NCBI GenBank assembly: GCA_030278955.1
Contig: JAOANR010000003.1
Span: 52,982,902-53,046,901 of the forward strand
Length of the DNA: 64,000 bases
Source of the DNA: Hygrophila difformis
Lineage: Eukaryota; Streptophyta; Magnoliopsida; Lamiales; Acanthaceae
Direction of reading: 5' to 3'
Numbering within the stretch: the stretch's first letter is position 1; every line of letters starts with the position of its first letter. The notes under the pieces were generated by a model. It made no database searches, was not told the DNA's origin, and worked only from the letters and a program-made list of their open reading frames with translations. The translations under genes and the position numbers were made by a program. Below, piece after piece: positions 33,701 to 46,849 of this stretch.

Positions 33701-36700
33701 CATGGGCTTTCTTGGTTGTGCCATAATCTAAAAGATCTTTTACCATTCCATAGCACCTTTTAAGTAAAGGTCAATTTAGCAAGAAGATGAAAAGCAACAT
33801 TCTTCAATATTTCAATGAGGAAATTTTGCTATATCTCTTCATACTCTCTTTATATATATATATATAATATTAAAAAAAAATTAAAAATAAAGTCAACATG
33901 GATTACTATTTTCATTTCAAGCACAAAATGTGGCATATTCTGTTTTTAGTTTTATCTTTAGTGAAGGCAGTATGTTCCAGCACCAAGCCACCAACCTTAA
34001 ATTAATATAGGATGCATCTGGGATTATGTGTAAAACCATTTGAGAGCGTACTAACACTAATGGATCTGGATTAAGGTTTGGAATTAGGAATCAGGAAGCA
34101 GTTCGATTCCACATTCATTGCTTGCTTCATATCCTGATTTCCTGACTAGTTGGGTATCATTTTCCAAATTGAATCCTTGGGTTTGAATTCGAGAATCACT
34201 CTGGTTTCATATCTATAATCCATATACGAAATTCTCAGTAAGTCGACTGTTGTCAGCATCATCCATTATCGACCAGGACCACTCCGAGCAATGAAAGAAT
34301 TTTTTATATTGCATTTGGTTTCCTGTAGTAATCTTTGGCAGCATTCTGTCTTTGAGATTGTTGGATGCCATTACTTGTTTCAACTTTGACTCTTTGGGGC
34401 CTTTCCTCATTCATACATCTCATTATGTAGATGGACGGGGCCACCCACCAGATGCTGGTACAAGATCCTGTCCTACTTGCAAAGGTGTTGGAAGGGTGTG
34501 TACTTTTCTCAAATTCTTTGCAAAGAATGTGCTGACCATATTGAATCTTTCTTGAAGAATGTAATGCATGCTCTTTTTCATAGAATATCAGAATTTTCTA
34601 ATGTTTACTCGTTATTTACTGTTATGTTGAATTATTAGGTAACTATCCCACCATTTACTGCAACATGCAGTACTTGTAAAGGATTTGGACGAATCATTAA
34701 GGTCTAATTGCTGCTTTAATTTATGTTAAGTTTTCACCAATATTAGATATACTTAATTAATTCGTAAATGTGTTTAGGAATATTGCACAGCATGCAAGGG
34801 GTCAGGGGTGTGCGAAGGAGTCAGGGATGTTAAAGTAACCATACCAGCAGGTTTGTGTCCTTACTGATTCCTCATGCAGATGAGCTATGAGGTTTTTGTT
34901 GTTTCTCTGTTTATAGGATGTTTGTGATTTTTATAGGTAGACATTGGACCAAAATAATTCTAAATGTGCAACTTGTACAATGGTACAATGAGAGGACTCT
35001 AGCAGTGAAGCAGTGGTTGTAACTTGGGAATTTTGTATATCATGGTGGTTCTTAAAATTTGCAAGAATTAAATGGGAAATAATGAATCAATAGACAAACT
35101 ATTTACACATATAATGATTCACTATCTAAATATATGTTGCTTACAAGCAGTTATTGTGTTAGATGCTTGCATTTACAGCAGTTCTATTATCTATATTCTG
35201 GTAAGTCATTCATAGTTCTACTTTTATGAGTGCCAGTACCTTTTGGTGGCCTAGTGCAAGTGCTTTAAGAAGGAACATGAGTGATGCTCTACAATGCATT
35301 TTAGAGGTATAGAAAATTTTCCCTATGGTTATCCCTTCAACCTCAGCATGAATTTGGAAAGATCCTGTTATTATATTAGCTGCAATCTTGGTTCTGTCAT
35401 ACAGATTGTTCCCACTTGATATTTTAAAATCAGTGATGGAGGACCAAAAGTTGTTGAAGGTAGAAGGTGAACATATGGGGTGAGGAGAGTAGCGTGTGAG
35501 AGGGAGTGAATAGGGACCAAAAGTTGTTGAAGTTAGAAGGTAAAAATAAGGGATGAGAAGAGTAGCATGTGTGAGGGGAAAAAATGAATAGTACAAGTAA
35601 ATATTTGATCTAATAGTTTTTATATTTTTAATTTAATTTTTTATGCATAATTTTTTTTTTTATTTTATTTTTTATAGATACATGATATGATTGTATGATA
35701 TAGTTGTGCATAGGATTAATGGGGTGTGAGTTATAGATTTTGCGGGTATGTAAGACTTTAATTTGAGATTTATGCAGGGTTACTCTTAAATTGCATATTT
35801 TAATTTAAAAGATAAGAGAAACTTCTATACTGAAAATTGTTTATATAATGTGCTCATATTTTGTTCGGGAAAAATGTTTGAAGAAAATGAGATTTTTTAT
35901 ATTTTGGGGGTTATTGGTTCTCTTTTATGTTGACATGAGTGCTCAAACTAGTTTAAGTTTCATGAAAGTCCGACAGCTTGTTTCTCTGAAAAAAATAATG
36001 TATTAATATTTTGTTGAATGCAACTTGGTATTGATTTTGTCTTTGTTCAAATCTACAAACTTATAATATATGTGCGGATATATGCATCCATGATCCTCAC
36101 CACTAATGTAGCATCATTGGGCATTTTGTGACACTTGTGCATTATAAGTTCCGTGATGGTTGTGTCTTACGTATTGACTATTAACATTGATAGGATACCT
36201 TTTTATTCCCTCTTGATTAGGTGTTGATACGGGTGATGTTATTCGAGTGCCAAAAGCTGGTAATTCCAATGGATTGGGAAGGTCTCCTGGTGACATGTTT
36301 ATCAAATTAAAGGTAGCATTATTTATTTTTGCTTTTGCACTTCACAGCCTCTCTCATCTTTATTTTTTTGGGGGAAGAGTTGCTTCTTTAGAATTAACTT
36401 TCTTATTGACATAGGTAAAAGAGTTAATGGAAAAAGGTTGAGATAATAATTTTAGTAAACAAGTTGCCTTTAATAAGAATAAATTAACACTTAAAGGTAG
36501 CTTTAGGAACAAATGTTGCAGCGAACACAGAAGAAAATGGCTTCCCAATCTTCAATCCCACTATCATGCTAGCTTTCTTTAAGCAATAGCAATGTATTTT
36601 GTTTCGTATTTATAAATTAGATTGATGCTTTCTGGTTTTAGATGTTTCAATTGTGTTGCGCAATGTTAAGAATTATTGTTTGCTATGGAGTATATTTTGT

Positions 36701-39700
36701 TTCTCACCAATTTTTTAAGATTGTGCGTTCTGCTTGTTTAGATATTATATGTTTGGATTAGGGCTAAATTGAATTGAATTAAATAATTTGTATTTAATAA
36801 CTCAAGCGTCGGTCTAGAATTGGTAGTTATTTCCAACTACAAATTCGTACAATTTATTGTATTGTTGTCCGAGTCTTTGAGATATCAATTTGTTCTTGTT
36901 CCTAGGGATGTCCCATCTTATGTATTCACTGCCAGTCTGGCCTTCATTGATGGAAAATTGTCTGGTTTAAATAAGAGTTATAGTTATCAAAGAAGTTGAC
37001 CAACAGCGGCATTTCTATTTATAGATAATAGAATGAATGTTTTCCTACAAACTCACCTCTGATTGACTCTCTTTGTTGAATGTAATCGTAATATTGTATG
37101 TACTCCTTGGGTTAGAGCTGATTTACCAAGTCTTCAGTACTTCAGTCTTTTGTTCTCTGTTTCAAATTATGATTTTCTTTAGAGTAATCTTCTGTCTTTT
37201 ATCCAGGTTGAAGATGATCCTGTGTTTTCTAGACAAGGTGCTGACATATATGTGGATTCCTATATTAGCTTTACACAGGTGAGGGTCAAAATTTCTTTTA
37301 AACTATGGTTTGCTGTGTTTTCCCATCTAAATCAAAGCATTTAACTTCACATACCAGTTGGGGTTCCCTAAAATGGAAAAAAAATGTTTTTTCCCCTCCT
37401 GTTTCCAAGTTTTTAATTTGTAGTTTTCAGTTTACACGGTAAACAGAGTTTCAATTTTTAAATTGCATCCTGGCAATAGTTAGCTATCTTCATATGCATT
37501 TGATGGTGCCAGAAGGCATTTTAGCTTTCAATATGTTTTGTGGTATCGTACTTTCATTAGAAATCCTTAGGATGCATGCCCGTGCTAGTAGCTTGACCAT
37601 CTTGCAATTTGGAGGTACTTCCACCATGACTCTGCTTGGTAAACATTTCGTACTTTTATAATGGATGTGCTTGGAAAAATCCATTGACTCAAGTGATATA
37701 GCAAGATGGTTCTTTGAAGTCAAAATGTTGACCAGGAATGGAATTTAGTCTATTTCTGTTTATGTTCCTGCATGTATCATTAATAATGTGAAAAAAATCC
37801 TGCCTTTGTTCATGGACTATTTATAACTAGAAGTCTAGAACAAATATATGTTACATTATATACCACTGATGATGCATAAATCCATCTATAATTTGCAGGA
37901 TGTCAAGAGTAATGACTTGCATCATATCATATTTAACTTTGATCTATTGATTAGACATTATAAATGTATCCCTGTTTATTTGTAGATGTACTTTTAGAAT
38001 TTAGGATTTAATGTTCAATGTTTGTCATAATTGATAATCCATAAGGACTAATCAAATTTTATAGATGCCTATATTACTCCAATGTAAACTATGTATATGC
38101 TTATATTAAATTTTGTAGATTTTTATATCAAAAATTTGTCATAATCTTTAGAGGAACCATTGTTGGACTCTACGATCTGAAAAATTGAAAGGGAGAGAAA
38201 GTGTTCCACTTTCTGAACACTTCTGTAACATGAAAGGCAACTTTCTTCAGTTGATGATGGATTTGTTAAATATTCTGTTGCCACTTTAATATGTCAACTT
38301 CTGGTTTATCCTTTTGGAAATTTTATTGTATAGGTTTTGAGGTGTGAGATCGAGAAAAGGATGGAAAGGGCTCAATTGTTTTGTTTTGCTGTTTCTTTCA
38401 GGCAATACTTGGTGGTAGTGTTGAGGTGCCTACTCTTTCTGGGAAGACGCAATTGCGGGTATGACATTTAGCCTTCCTTTGTGTTAAGAACACTATGTTG
38501 TTTAATTTCATGCTTTTGGTGTTCCTTGTGTTGTATAGATTTTTTTGGCAAGTATATGCTTTCAGGATGATAGCAAATATTCCTTCAAATTATAATGAAA
38601 TTTTGTTATGGTTATGCACATTTCTTGAGCAATTTGCGATGGTGAGTTCTTTACGGAAGGAAGGGAAAGTTAAAACTGGGCATAACCTTCCAAAACCAGG
38701 CTGAAACCGCCAAAAACTATAATAAACCGGCGATTTGACAAAATGAAAAAAAGCTAAAAACCGCTAGTTGGGAAAGATCCCAAACCGGAACCAACTAGGT
38801 TGGTTATAAGGTTTAAATCTACCACGAACCGGCAGTTCCCAGTTTGGGTATATCTATTATCAGAGCCATGAATACCTAGATTGAATTAGGTATGTTTCGA
38901 TTCTGAATGTGCTATTTGATTTTGAGATGAACATCATCTCGTGGGTGTGTTTTGAGATTCCACATCGGATAAGGTGTGGATGTCCCATTGTTTATATGAG
39001 ATAGGAACTAACCAACCCATTGCCAATTGCTTTTGGTCTTTTGGGTTGGAACTTCCTATTCCTTGTTCAACGTGGTATGGAAGCTATGTATACTCGGATT
39101 GAGTATGTTGTCAATGCTGATGTGGGATTCAATTTTGAGATGAACATCATCTCGAGTGTGTCTTTAAATGTTCCACATTGATAAATTTGTGAGATGCCCC
39201 ATTGCTTATATGGACAGGGGATACTTCACCCTGTTTTTTTGACAATAGTCATAAAAAAATTGATGAAATCGATGGGAATAGTGTAATGATTGTTTGAAAT
39301 TGGAAAAGAATAGGAGTAATAGCGTAAGCATTGAATACTATCATTACAATGTCCCACATCTGTTATATGTTGAGATGCCACTTTGTTTATATGGACGGGC
39401 CACTCTACCTACTACCAATTGGTTTTGGGTTGAAACCTCAGGTTCATCTTCTTTCTAACATAGTATCAGAGATGAATATCATCTCGAGGGGGGGTAACAT
39501 GGGCCATTTACCTACTACCAATTGGTTTTGTGTTGGAACCTAGGTCTATCTTCTTTCTAACAAATATAATAATTGCCTTGAAATGCATGATAGATAACTA
39601 ATTTGAAACATGTTAAAAAATTCTTAAAGACAATTATTTGGATTTGGGTGGAGTATGTTATAAGCTGAATGGAATAGTTGGGTGTTGGGGGGGGGGGGGG

Positions 39701-41669
39701 TGGGGGGGGGGAGGGTTCATTTTGTAGTCTGGCCACCATCAGCAATTCTGTCGCAGACAATGAGTGTAGACACGAGCGGAAGGACTTAAAACTATACTAA
39801 AAAGGAGAGGAAGCAAAATGGAAAATTTGATACCAAGATTGTGAATGAATAAAGGATAAATGGGATTATAATAAATTTGGATTTGGAAGAGTGCCAACAT
39901 TTGAAAAGATTTGTTTTATAATCCTTGTCCTTGTCTTTTGTGGTTGCTTGGTCAATACAGATACCAAAGGGGGTTCAACACGGTCAGTTAGTTCCACTAA
40001 GAAGAAAAGGTAAGAATTGTGATTATAAGAATTCTTTTTTGTTTCTAATTACTGTTACTGATGAGTATGTTGTACTTCAGGACTGCCAAAAAGTGGTTTT
40101 CTTGTGGACCATGGAGATCAGTATGTGCGCTTCTGTATAAAGTTTCCTACGTAAGTTTTTTCTCCTTTTCTCTGCCTTTTATTTTGGCGTCTGTAGTTAT
40201 TTTGGTTTAAGACATGAATAATATATTTCGCTGCCAATGCATTTAGTTTAACTTCAGAAGAGTGTTGGGCAAAGAATGACAAAGGAAGATGCATTAGTGA
40301 AGCTCCTCGGGTTTGATATATAGATCTTTATTTGTCAATGGGAAAATGTTCGTCAATGGGAAAATGTTCGCTTCTTTTCAATGTTTATTTGTTCCATATT
40401 CTTCCTTCATTAACCTTCATTTGCATTGGCAATTGAGGTTTGAAAGAATCATTATTATATACTGCAATCTTTTGAACAAAGTTTCTCTGATCATGTACAA
40501 AGCTGGGGTGCGACAAACTTTTGACTCCCAAATGCACCTGTCAAAGTTTCAAGGCACTCCAACTCAACCATTTCAACATGCCACCTTTTTTTTTTCAATT
40601 AAATCATAAGTGATCTAGTTATTTAGTGTAGTCATCCTCCACTTGTCCAAGCAGTCTTCTCAGACATGCTAGCTTCATAATTATGTGCTAATTTTCTTAA
40701 TTAATGCTGAGTTCACTCTGTTACTGCTGTTTCTCTTGCTCAATGATTTGATATCATTCACTCAAAAAATTATTGTTTCCAAGTTCAAACCCAACCTGAT
40801 CATCTGTGGTTTCTCTTGTTCTTTTTACCCACACTTGTCTCCTTGAACTTGCCATTGAACTTGAACTTCTTGGTGATTGTTTGGGTTAGGCATAGCCGGT
40901 AGAGCCTGGCATTCTGGTGAGGCAACTGTCTTGAAAATTGGGATTGAAAATTCAGTGTCGAAGTCGAACTTGGTATTATCTGGCCATTCGGCCATAGTTA
41001 CATGATTAGATCCCCTTAATTATAACAGGGGCCTTTTTGTGCCAACTCTATTTATGCATCCTACAAGCCAATGTAGAACCTTTTTTGTTTTTATATCTGA
41101 AATTCCTCAGGAGTACAGGAATCCTCTATTTATGATGCAAAATAAAGCTGGTATACATATTTACCCCCATTTTTTTTTTTTTTTTTGTTTCTGTCTTCTC
41201 TTCAGAGCTGTGAATGGAAGACAACAGACAATACTAGAAGAATTTGAGAAGGAAATAATTGATGATGAGAACAGATTCACTGAAGGCAGTTGGTGAGTCT
41301 GTATTTGCATATGCTTATTATATAAATTGTCTTACTTGAAAATGCTCCCTCACTTCTGACCAATGTTTTCATCCTGACACCTCAATGCCACAACCCAGGC
41401 ACGTTACTCTCCGTACGAGTTGTGATATGAACCTCATTTGATACTTCTATCTCATTTAGATACCCTCAGATTGCATGCCATGATAATTTAGTCACCATCC
41501 TTAATATGGTGAAAATTTGGTAATCCTCACCAGGCTTTACCAGCGGCTATCTACTGGTTGAACTTACAGGTGGCAAGATTGGATCGAACAATTGTCTGGA
41601 TCTAAGTTCATACTGGAGTTCTCAATATTAATGTTGATACTCCTATTCCTCGGCAAAATCCTGAATTAG
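30772..41669 (+). CDS. ATJ1: Mitochondrial DnaJ (Hsp40) co-chaperone, ATJ1-like
   Basis: Type-I J-protein that stimulates an Hsp70 ATPase, probably in mitochondria. 19 exons with consistent phases: 30772-30828, 30915-30993, 31081-31170, 31265-31356, 31532-31615, 31757-31795, 31914-32030, 32336-32377, 32471-32558, 34431-34495, 34639-34701, 34778-34850, 36221-36312, 37207-37278, 38402-38458, 39961-40009, 40081-40150, 41206-41292, 41570-41669; 1416 nt, 471 residues. The N-terminus is Arg-rich without acids ([19 protein letters not shown]), like a transit peptide. The J domain has DYYEILGIS and the HPD triad (YHPDANKNN). Four zinc motifs are intact: [24 protein letters not shown] and CTACKGSG. 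The substrate-binding region and DHGDQYVRF follow. The last exon adds a hydrophobic helix ([16 protein letters not shown]), which would anchor the C-terminus in a membrane. Exon content closely follows Arabidopsis ATJ1 as I recall it. Confidence 0.93.
32860..33000. repeat. Dispersed repeat fragment in DnaJ intron 9
   Basis: A segment with TTATATGGACCTGAG...CCACCCATTGCCGATTGG...GTTGGAACC...TCTTCTAACAT. The same words recur several times in intron 15 (38950-39560). They resemble an LTR or TRIM-type fragment common in plants. The rest of intron 9 (32559-34430) shows nothing else. Confidence 0.5.
35441..35588. repeat. Tandem duplication of ~73 bp in DnaJ intron 12
   Basis: Two adjacent diverged copies (35441-35513 and 35514-35588), each starting GGACCAAAAGTTGTTGAAG and continuing TAGAAGGT..., GAGAGTAGC.TGTG. 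No coding role. The remainder of the intron (34851-36220) is AT-rich. Confidence 0.7.
38950..39560. repeat. Nested repeat fragments in DnaJ intron 15
   Basis: At least four diverged segments carry the words CCACAT..GATGTCCCATTG, TTATATGGAC, CTACCAATTGGTTTTG.GTTGGAACCT and TCTTCTTTCTAACA, matching the fragment at 32860-33000. They look like remnants of a small LTR-type repeat inserted more than once. Boundaries are unclear. Confidence 0.5.
39685..39715 (+). repeat. Long G-run in DnaJ intron 15
   Basis: About 23 guanines in runs of 14 and 9-10 separated by a T (GGGTG...GAGGG). It is G-quadruplex-prone on the coding strand and also prone to sequencing error. Confidence 0.7.
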
Positions 41670-42739
41670 GGCCACCACACAATGTGAGTGCTAAGATGAG
41701 GGATGTTTCTCCAATCACATCGATGCAATCCTTCTAGGTGATTGATCATCTCAATGCTGATTCTTCGTGGTTTGCTTCGGCTACTTAAATTGATATTCTT
41801 TGCATAGATGCGTGAAGCCCCACAAATGAAGTTTTGTTATTCATATCCCCAGAGATACGCACATTGGCAGGTACACTTTCCATCAATCACAAAGTGAATC
41901 ATCACAAACATTTCCATTTAGTTGCTAGGAATAATGCCTCATGAATCCTTGCCCTGTACATACATGGTAACAGCTAATTTCCCCCAACTTATGAAAGAAT
42001 AATAATGTTGTACTCAGATTCCATGATGTTGAGAGTAGATGTGTTTCCATTACTCGTCTTTATTTTTGGGGTGTGTGTCCCTGTTTTTGATAACCATTTG
42101 GGGACAAAAGTGTAGCCGCAAATGCTTACTCTAGGCTGTAACAGAATCCATAGGCTGCAGACAGACACATCCCAACACTCCAAGACAAAGAACTTTGAAA
42201 GCACACCCAATATTGCCTTTTGACTTGATGTCTTTTTATTTTTAAAAGTCTGGTGTGTGTGTGTGTCTGTGTTTGTGTAATTACGGGCATGGGCTTTCAA
42301 TGATGATGATGATGTTACCATTGATTTATGCCCTTTCCTTATCTGCTCTTTTATTTCTCACTTTTTATTTTATTATTTTTTGCTTAAGCTGTATATTGGT
42401 TTTAGGTTTTTAATTTAATAAAGCTACTTCAATTTGCTGGCACGCGGGGGGTTTAGTGCTCGCTCTATTAGAACTTTGTAATCTAATGAAATAGTGCATG
42501 TATTTATGTACCGATCTTACCATTTCAATCTAATATTCATTCAACATTCATTCATGAGTAGGGGACAAAAACTTGTACAAGTGGTCAACTACGTGATTTC
42601 CAACTTTTAGATTAGGATTTTGATTTCTCATCCGATCCCCTATCTATTCATTATCTCTTTTTTATTTATGTAGTATGGACTTAAAAAGAAAAAAATTCAT
42701 TTATGATTAAAGTTAGTAAAATAAGTTTATATATATGTA
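41670..42739. other. 3' flank of DnaJ gene, no other gene seen
   Basis: Contains the probable 3' untranslated region (AATAATAATG words near 41998 could serve for polyadenylation, weakly supported), a TG-rich microsatellite near 42252-42280, and AT-rich spacer. Confidence 0.5.
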
Positions 42740-42984
42740 CTTCCTCCGTATTATATTAATGTTAACGTTTGCATAGTAAACACTATTCATTGAGTAACTT
42801 TTATTCGACTTTTTCACACAGTTACATAAGATAAAATATAGTCAAGTGAAATCTTATTAGATTCGTCTAATCACGCAGTTTTATAATTTTTTTATTTTAT
42901 AAAAATTGAGATATTACTCTTTAAAAATATGTATTGGATTATGTGAAAAAAGAAAATATTAAAATTCTTTGAATACGGAGGGAG
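42740..42984. mobile_element. Stowaway-like MITE (245 bp)
   Basis: Terminal inverted repeats CTTCCTCCGTATT (left) and AATACGGAGGGAG (right) flanked by TA on both sides (42738-42739 and 42985-42986). The C-T-C-C-C-T-C-C-G-T type end and TA target site are those of Stowaway/Mariner MITEs. The interior is AT-rich and non-coding. Confidence 0.85.
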
Positions 42985-43978
42985 TATATGCGTCTATATT
43001 AAACTCAATTAAAAAAAAGTTAATTTAAACCATGTAGCACGTCACAAAAGTTGACAATGAGTGTGTTTGGTTGTTAGCGATTAGCTAACTCTCAAACATC
43101 CCCATAGCATATTGAATCGACATATCCCTCACAATTCTCTTTCCGAATCTGCTATCTGCTGCCAAAGTTGCTGGCTCCCAAACATCTCCAATATCATTAA
43201 GATATGCTCTGTCATATACGTGCACAAACATTCATTTTATTTATCTAAATGCATTCTGCTAAATTATTTGCACTCAATATCCGAAGGGACTGTACGCAAA
43301 ATTACATACCCATTATTGTCGACTTATATAAGAGTCAAACAGAGAATAAACCTTTTAACAGAAAAAATGTTCTATTATAATTCATAAATGTGTTAAAGGT
43401 AAATATAATACTATATCACTATACTTCTAGTTCTATCTTAAAACTGTCCGCCAAATAGTATATATCAATAATTTTTTTTTGCTGCTAGGTAAATGTGAAA
43501 TTCGTATCACCCGATTCAATAACTAAATTTTTTTGTTTTACATTATTGATTAGTACCAATTTATTATCAATGAACACTTATTTGTCTCTATAAAATTGTA
43601 GATATGTATATGTATACGTATACATAATATTTATTGCTAACTTATAAATATATTTATCGTTGAATCAAATTATATATCATTTGATTACCAAAAAAATTTG
43701 CATATATACATATGTATATATCCATTACGATTTGCTCATGCATGTGAATATTATCACCAAATTGAATCTGAATACATTTTTTTTATCCAAAAAAATTGAA
43801 ACTGAATACATTTTGGTTGATTTATGTATTTTAAAATTCCTTATGAATTTGAAAAAGGTTTGGACTTTGGGTTGCTTTTCAAAGCTTTCCCAGCGGCCAC
43901 CGCCCTTCCCTTCTACCTAAATTTAATTTCTACGCCTCAACTCACTAATATACAGTACATTACATTCGTATTTAAATA
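42985..43978. other. AT-rich spacer, no gene seen
   Basis: No supported gene. A small fold-back at 43064-43100 (TGTTTGGTTGTTAGC / GCTAACTCTCAAACA) and the following GCTCCCAAACATC word resemble a short MITE. A related sequence lies upstream of the AHL gene (46850-46975). Confidence 0.45.
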
Positions 43979-46185
43979 ATATCTCATCTCCTCTTCGCGG
44001 AGGAAGGGAAATGGCAGCCGATCCGCCTTACTAACAATGGTATAGGGATATCTCATCTCCTCTTCGCGGATGACTTGATCCTCGGCTCGATGGTGCAACA
44101 GGATAGTATAAGGACGGTGGTTCATGCTCTGAAGGTTTTTAGTAAGGCTTCAGGCCTTGTTCTTAATCCACTGAAATCAGCAGTGTATATTCCGCAAGTG
44201 GTTTCTTCGGAGGAGCGAAGCTGGATTGCTTCTACGCTGGATATACCAGCCGTAGACTCACTTGGAAGTTATTTGGGCTTTCCGATGCTCTTGGAGCGAC
44301 AGAAATGTGGTGATTTCGCTTTCATTTTGGACAAGATGGATAGTAAACTGGAAGGTTGGGCCAACAAATTTCTTAACAAGGCAGGCAGATTGACATTGAG
44401 TAAAGCCGTCCTAGCAGCCATTCCAACCTACTTCATGCAACTTCATTGGATTCCGGAAAGGGTGTGCAATGCCATTGACAGGAGGATAAAAAAATTTATT
44501 TGGAAAGACAGGTTCAGGCAAAGGCATGCATTTGGTGAAATGGGACACGGTGGCCACTGCTCGTAAGATAGGAGGCCTTGGTTTAAGGCGGGCTAAGGGA
44601 ATGAACGTTGCGCTACTTGGAAAAATCATTTGGGGTTTCCTTCATTCGCCTAACAAGCCATGGATTAAATTGATTAAGGAGAAGGAACATATACCGGATC
44701 TCCTCTTTTCCCCTATTGGCGCATCCAGGTCCGCTCTAGTCAAGGTGGTGAACAAAGTAATACTAATCCTTCTGGGAGGATTCAGGCTTAGAGTGGGTTG
44801 TGGGAACTCATCCCTATGGTTCTCAAATTGGTGGGACAACACACATCTTGGAGCTCTGGTTCCATTTATTAACATTCAGGACCTTGAACTTGAAATCAGA
44901 GATGTTATCAAAGATGGGGAGTGGAGTTGGGAAGGAGTGGTGTCATCGTTACCGTCTGAGACACTTAACCAGATCTATTCGGTGCCCGACCCCACCTCAG
45001 CTTCATGAAGAAGCACCTGACCTGTGGATCTGGAAGGGCTCCAAAACAGGCGTTTATTATGTTGCTACGGCCTATGACTTCTTGACATCCGGCCAAGGGG
45101 AGGCTTCGAATTGGCAGTGGATGTGGCGTGCTCCAATTCCTGAAAAGTTTGGGCTTCTGGTTTGGCTTATCTCCCATGGTTCCCTTCCTGTGAATTCCCT
45201 TCGTTTCTACAGAAATATGGCGTCTTCCCCGTTATGCGTCCTCTGTGGAGTTCAGGAGGAGACATGGTGCCATTGCCTATTCTATTGCGATTGGACTAGA
45301 GTGATCTGGGAGATGGGTATCCCTATCCCCTTGGACTGCTCCAGCATTAACAGAGAGAAAATTCAGGAATTTCTTTGGGCATTGACATGACTCCACGGAT
45401 CTCACTTTCTGTCTACATTATGGAACATCTGGCTCGAGCGCAATGCACGGATGTTTAGAAGTAATCAACGGACCCCATGGCTTTTGAAAAGAGAGATCCA
45501 CAGACTGGCATGTGACCTTGATAAGGCCCGTTGTCCATCTCTTACTACAGCGGCTAGACCTTGTCGAGTTCTTTGGAATGAGAAGGAAGGAGAGGTGGTC
45601 ATTCTTCACGTGGATGGAAGTGCAAAGGGTAACGCGGGTAGGGCGGGTTTGGCTTTGTTGTTCGGAGCAAGGAGGGGGCTTGGCTTGGTGGGGGCAGCGG
45701 CTACCTTGTTTGCCAATCTGGTTGCTTTGCGGAACTCTCGGCCTTGGAAAAGGGCATTCAGTTCGTGCTCAATCTGGAAGTCAGGAAAGTTTGCTGCTAC
45801 ACGGATTCGTTGCAAATCATTGAGCTGGTAAAATCTTGTCCTCCTTACCATGCTTATGCAGGTCTGATCCTCTCGATTCAAAGCTTCTGTAAGTCTTTTG
45901 ATGTCTGGTCATTGTATCACATTTATCGGGAGGGAAATTGTGTGGCGGATTTCTTAGCTAGGCATGGTGCCTCGTCAGAGGATTTTTTCACGACTTGGGC
46001 CTTTCCCCCGGACTTCGTGCACGGTCTCCTTACAGTTGATGCTCCCGGGGCGTACTCCCCTCGAGATTAGTCTCTGCTTAGCTCCTCTTCCTCTTTTGTT
46101 AGCTTAATTCCGGTCTTTTTGTTTTCTTCTTTGCTTGCTTGTTATCCGATTTCGGCTCATCAAAAAATAAAAAAAATAAAAATAT
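43979..46185 (+). pseudogene. 5'-truncated L1-type LINE ORF2 (RT to RNase H) with poly(A)
   Basis: Starts within the RT domain (EEGKWQPIRLT, FADD box at about 44063-44074). It continues through the RT thumb and connection (KFLNKAGRLTLSKAVLAAIPTYFMQ), a zinc-binding zf-RVT segment (CVLCGVQEETWCHCLFYC, about 45238-45290) and an RNase H domain (HVDGSAKGNAGRAG at about 45606, then CYTDSLQI and REGNCVADFLARHG). The ORF is broken at about 44520 and 44800-45000, by a TGA near 45388, and at about 45700. It ends with an A-rich tail at 46161-46185. No clear target duplication was found. A 23-bp segment including the FAD codons is repeated at the 5' junction. Confidence 0.9.
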
Positions 46186-46189
46186 CAAT

Positions 46190-46849
46190 TTATATAAATA
46201 TTCGATTAAATATTTGAAATATATACAAATAACATTTATTTTCAGGGTTGTTAATGACCACAAATTTTTGAAACAAATAAGAGTATTAGGTTCAAAAAGA
46301 TTATACTGTAGTCTGTAGTAGCTAACAAAATGAATTGAGTTGGTCAAGATGTTTGATGTCTCACAATGTCTTTTACTATATTCTTAGTAGTTTATTTTGA
46401 AGGTGTGGAAATAATAGATTTAAATCCAAAGAAAATATTAATTTTGAATATAAAATAATTTGAATCAAAATATTAAATACTCAAATAAATACTTGTAAGA
46501 TACTAATAACAACAAGACAATATCTCCCCATTAGACACACAATCTTGTGTTGTCCTATATATACATACATACATACATACATACATACATACTTCTATAT
46601 ATGTAAATGGGTGTGGCTTGTGTGCTGTCAACAACACATATTGACAAAAATGAAATGATGGGTACGCATAGAAAAATAATGTCAGAGCAATGAAAAATGA
46701 TGACTATGTGAAATAATATGTGCGCATGAAAAAATAATGAATATTATATTATAAAATAAGCAATATCATTTTTATGGAGCTAACATTATTTTTCATAGCG
46801 TGAACATCATTTAGCATGTACAGGCAAATTAAGCCAGTACAGGAACCGG
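46190..46849. other. AT-rich spacer with (TACA)n microsatellite
   Basis: No gene seen. A run of about nine TACA units lies at 46557-46592. Confidence 0.7.
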
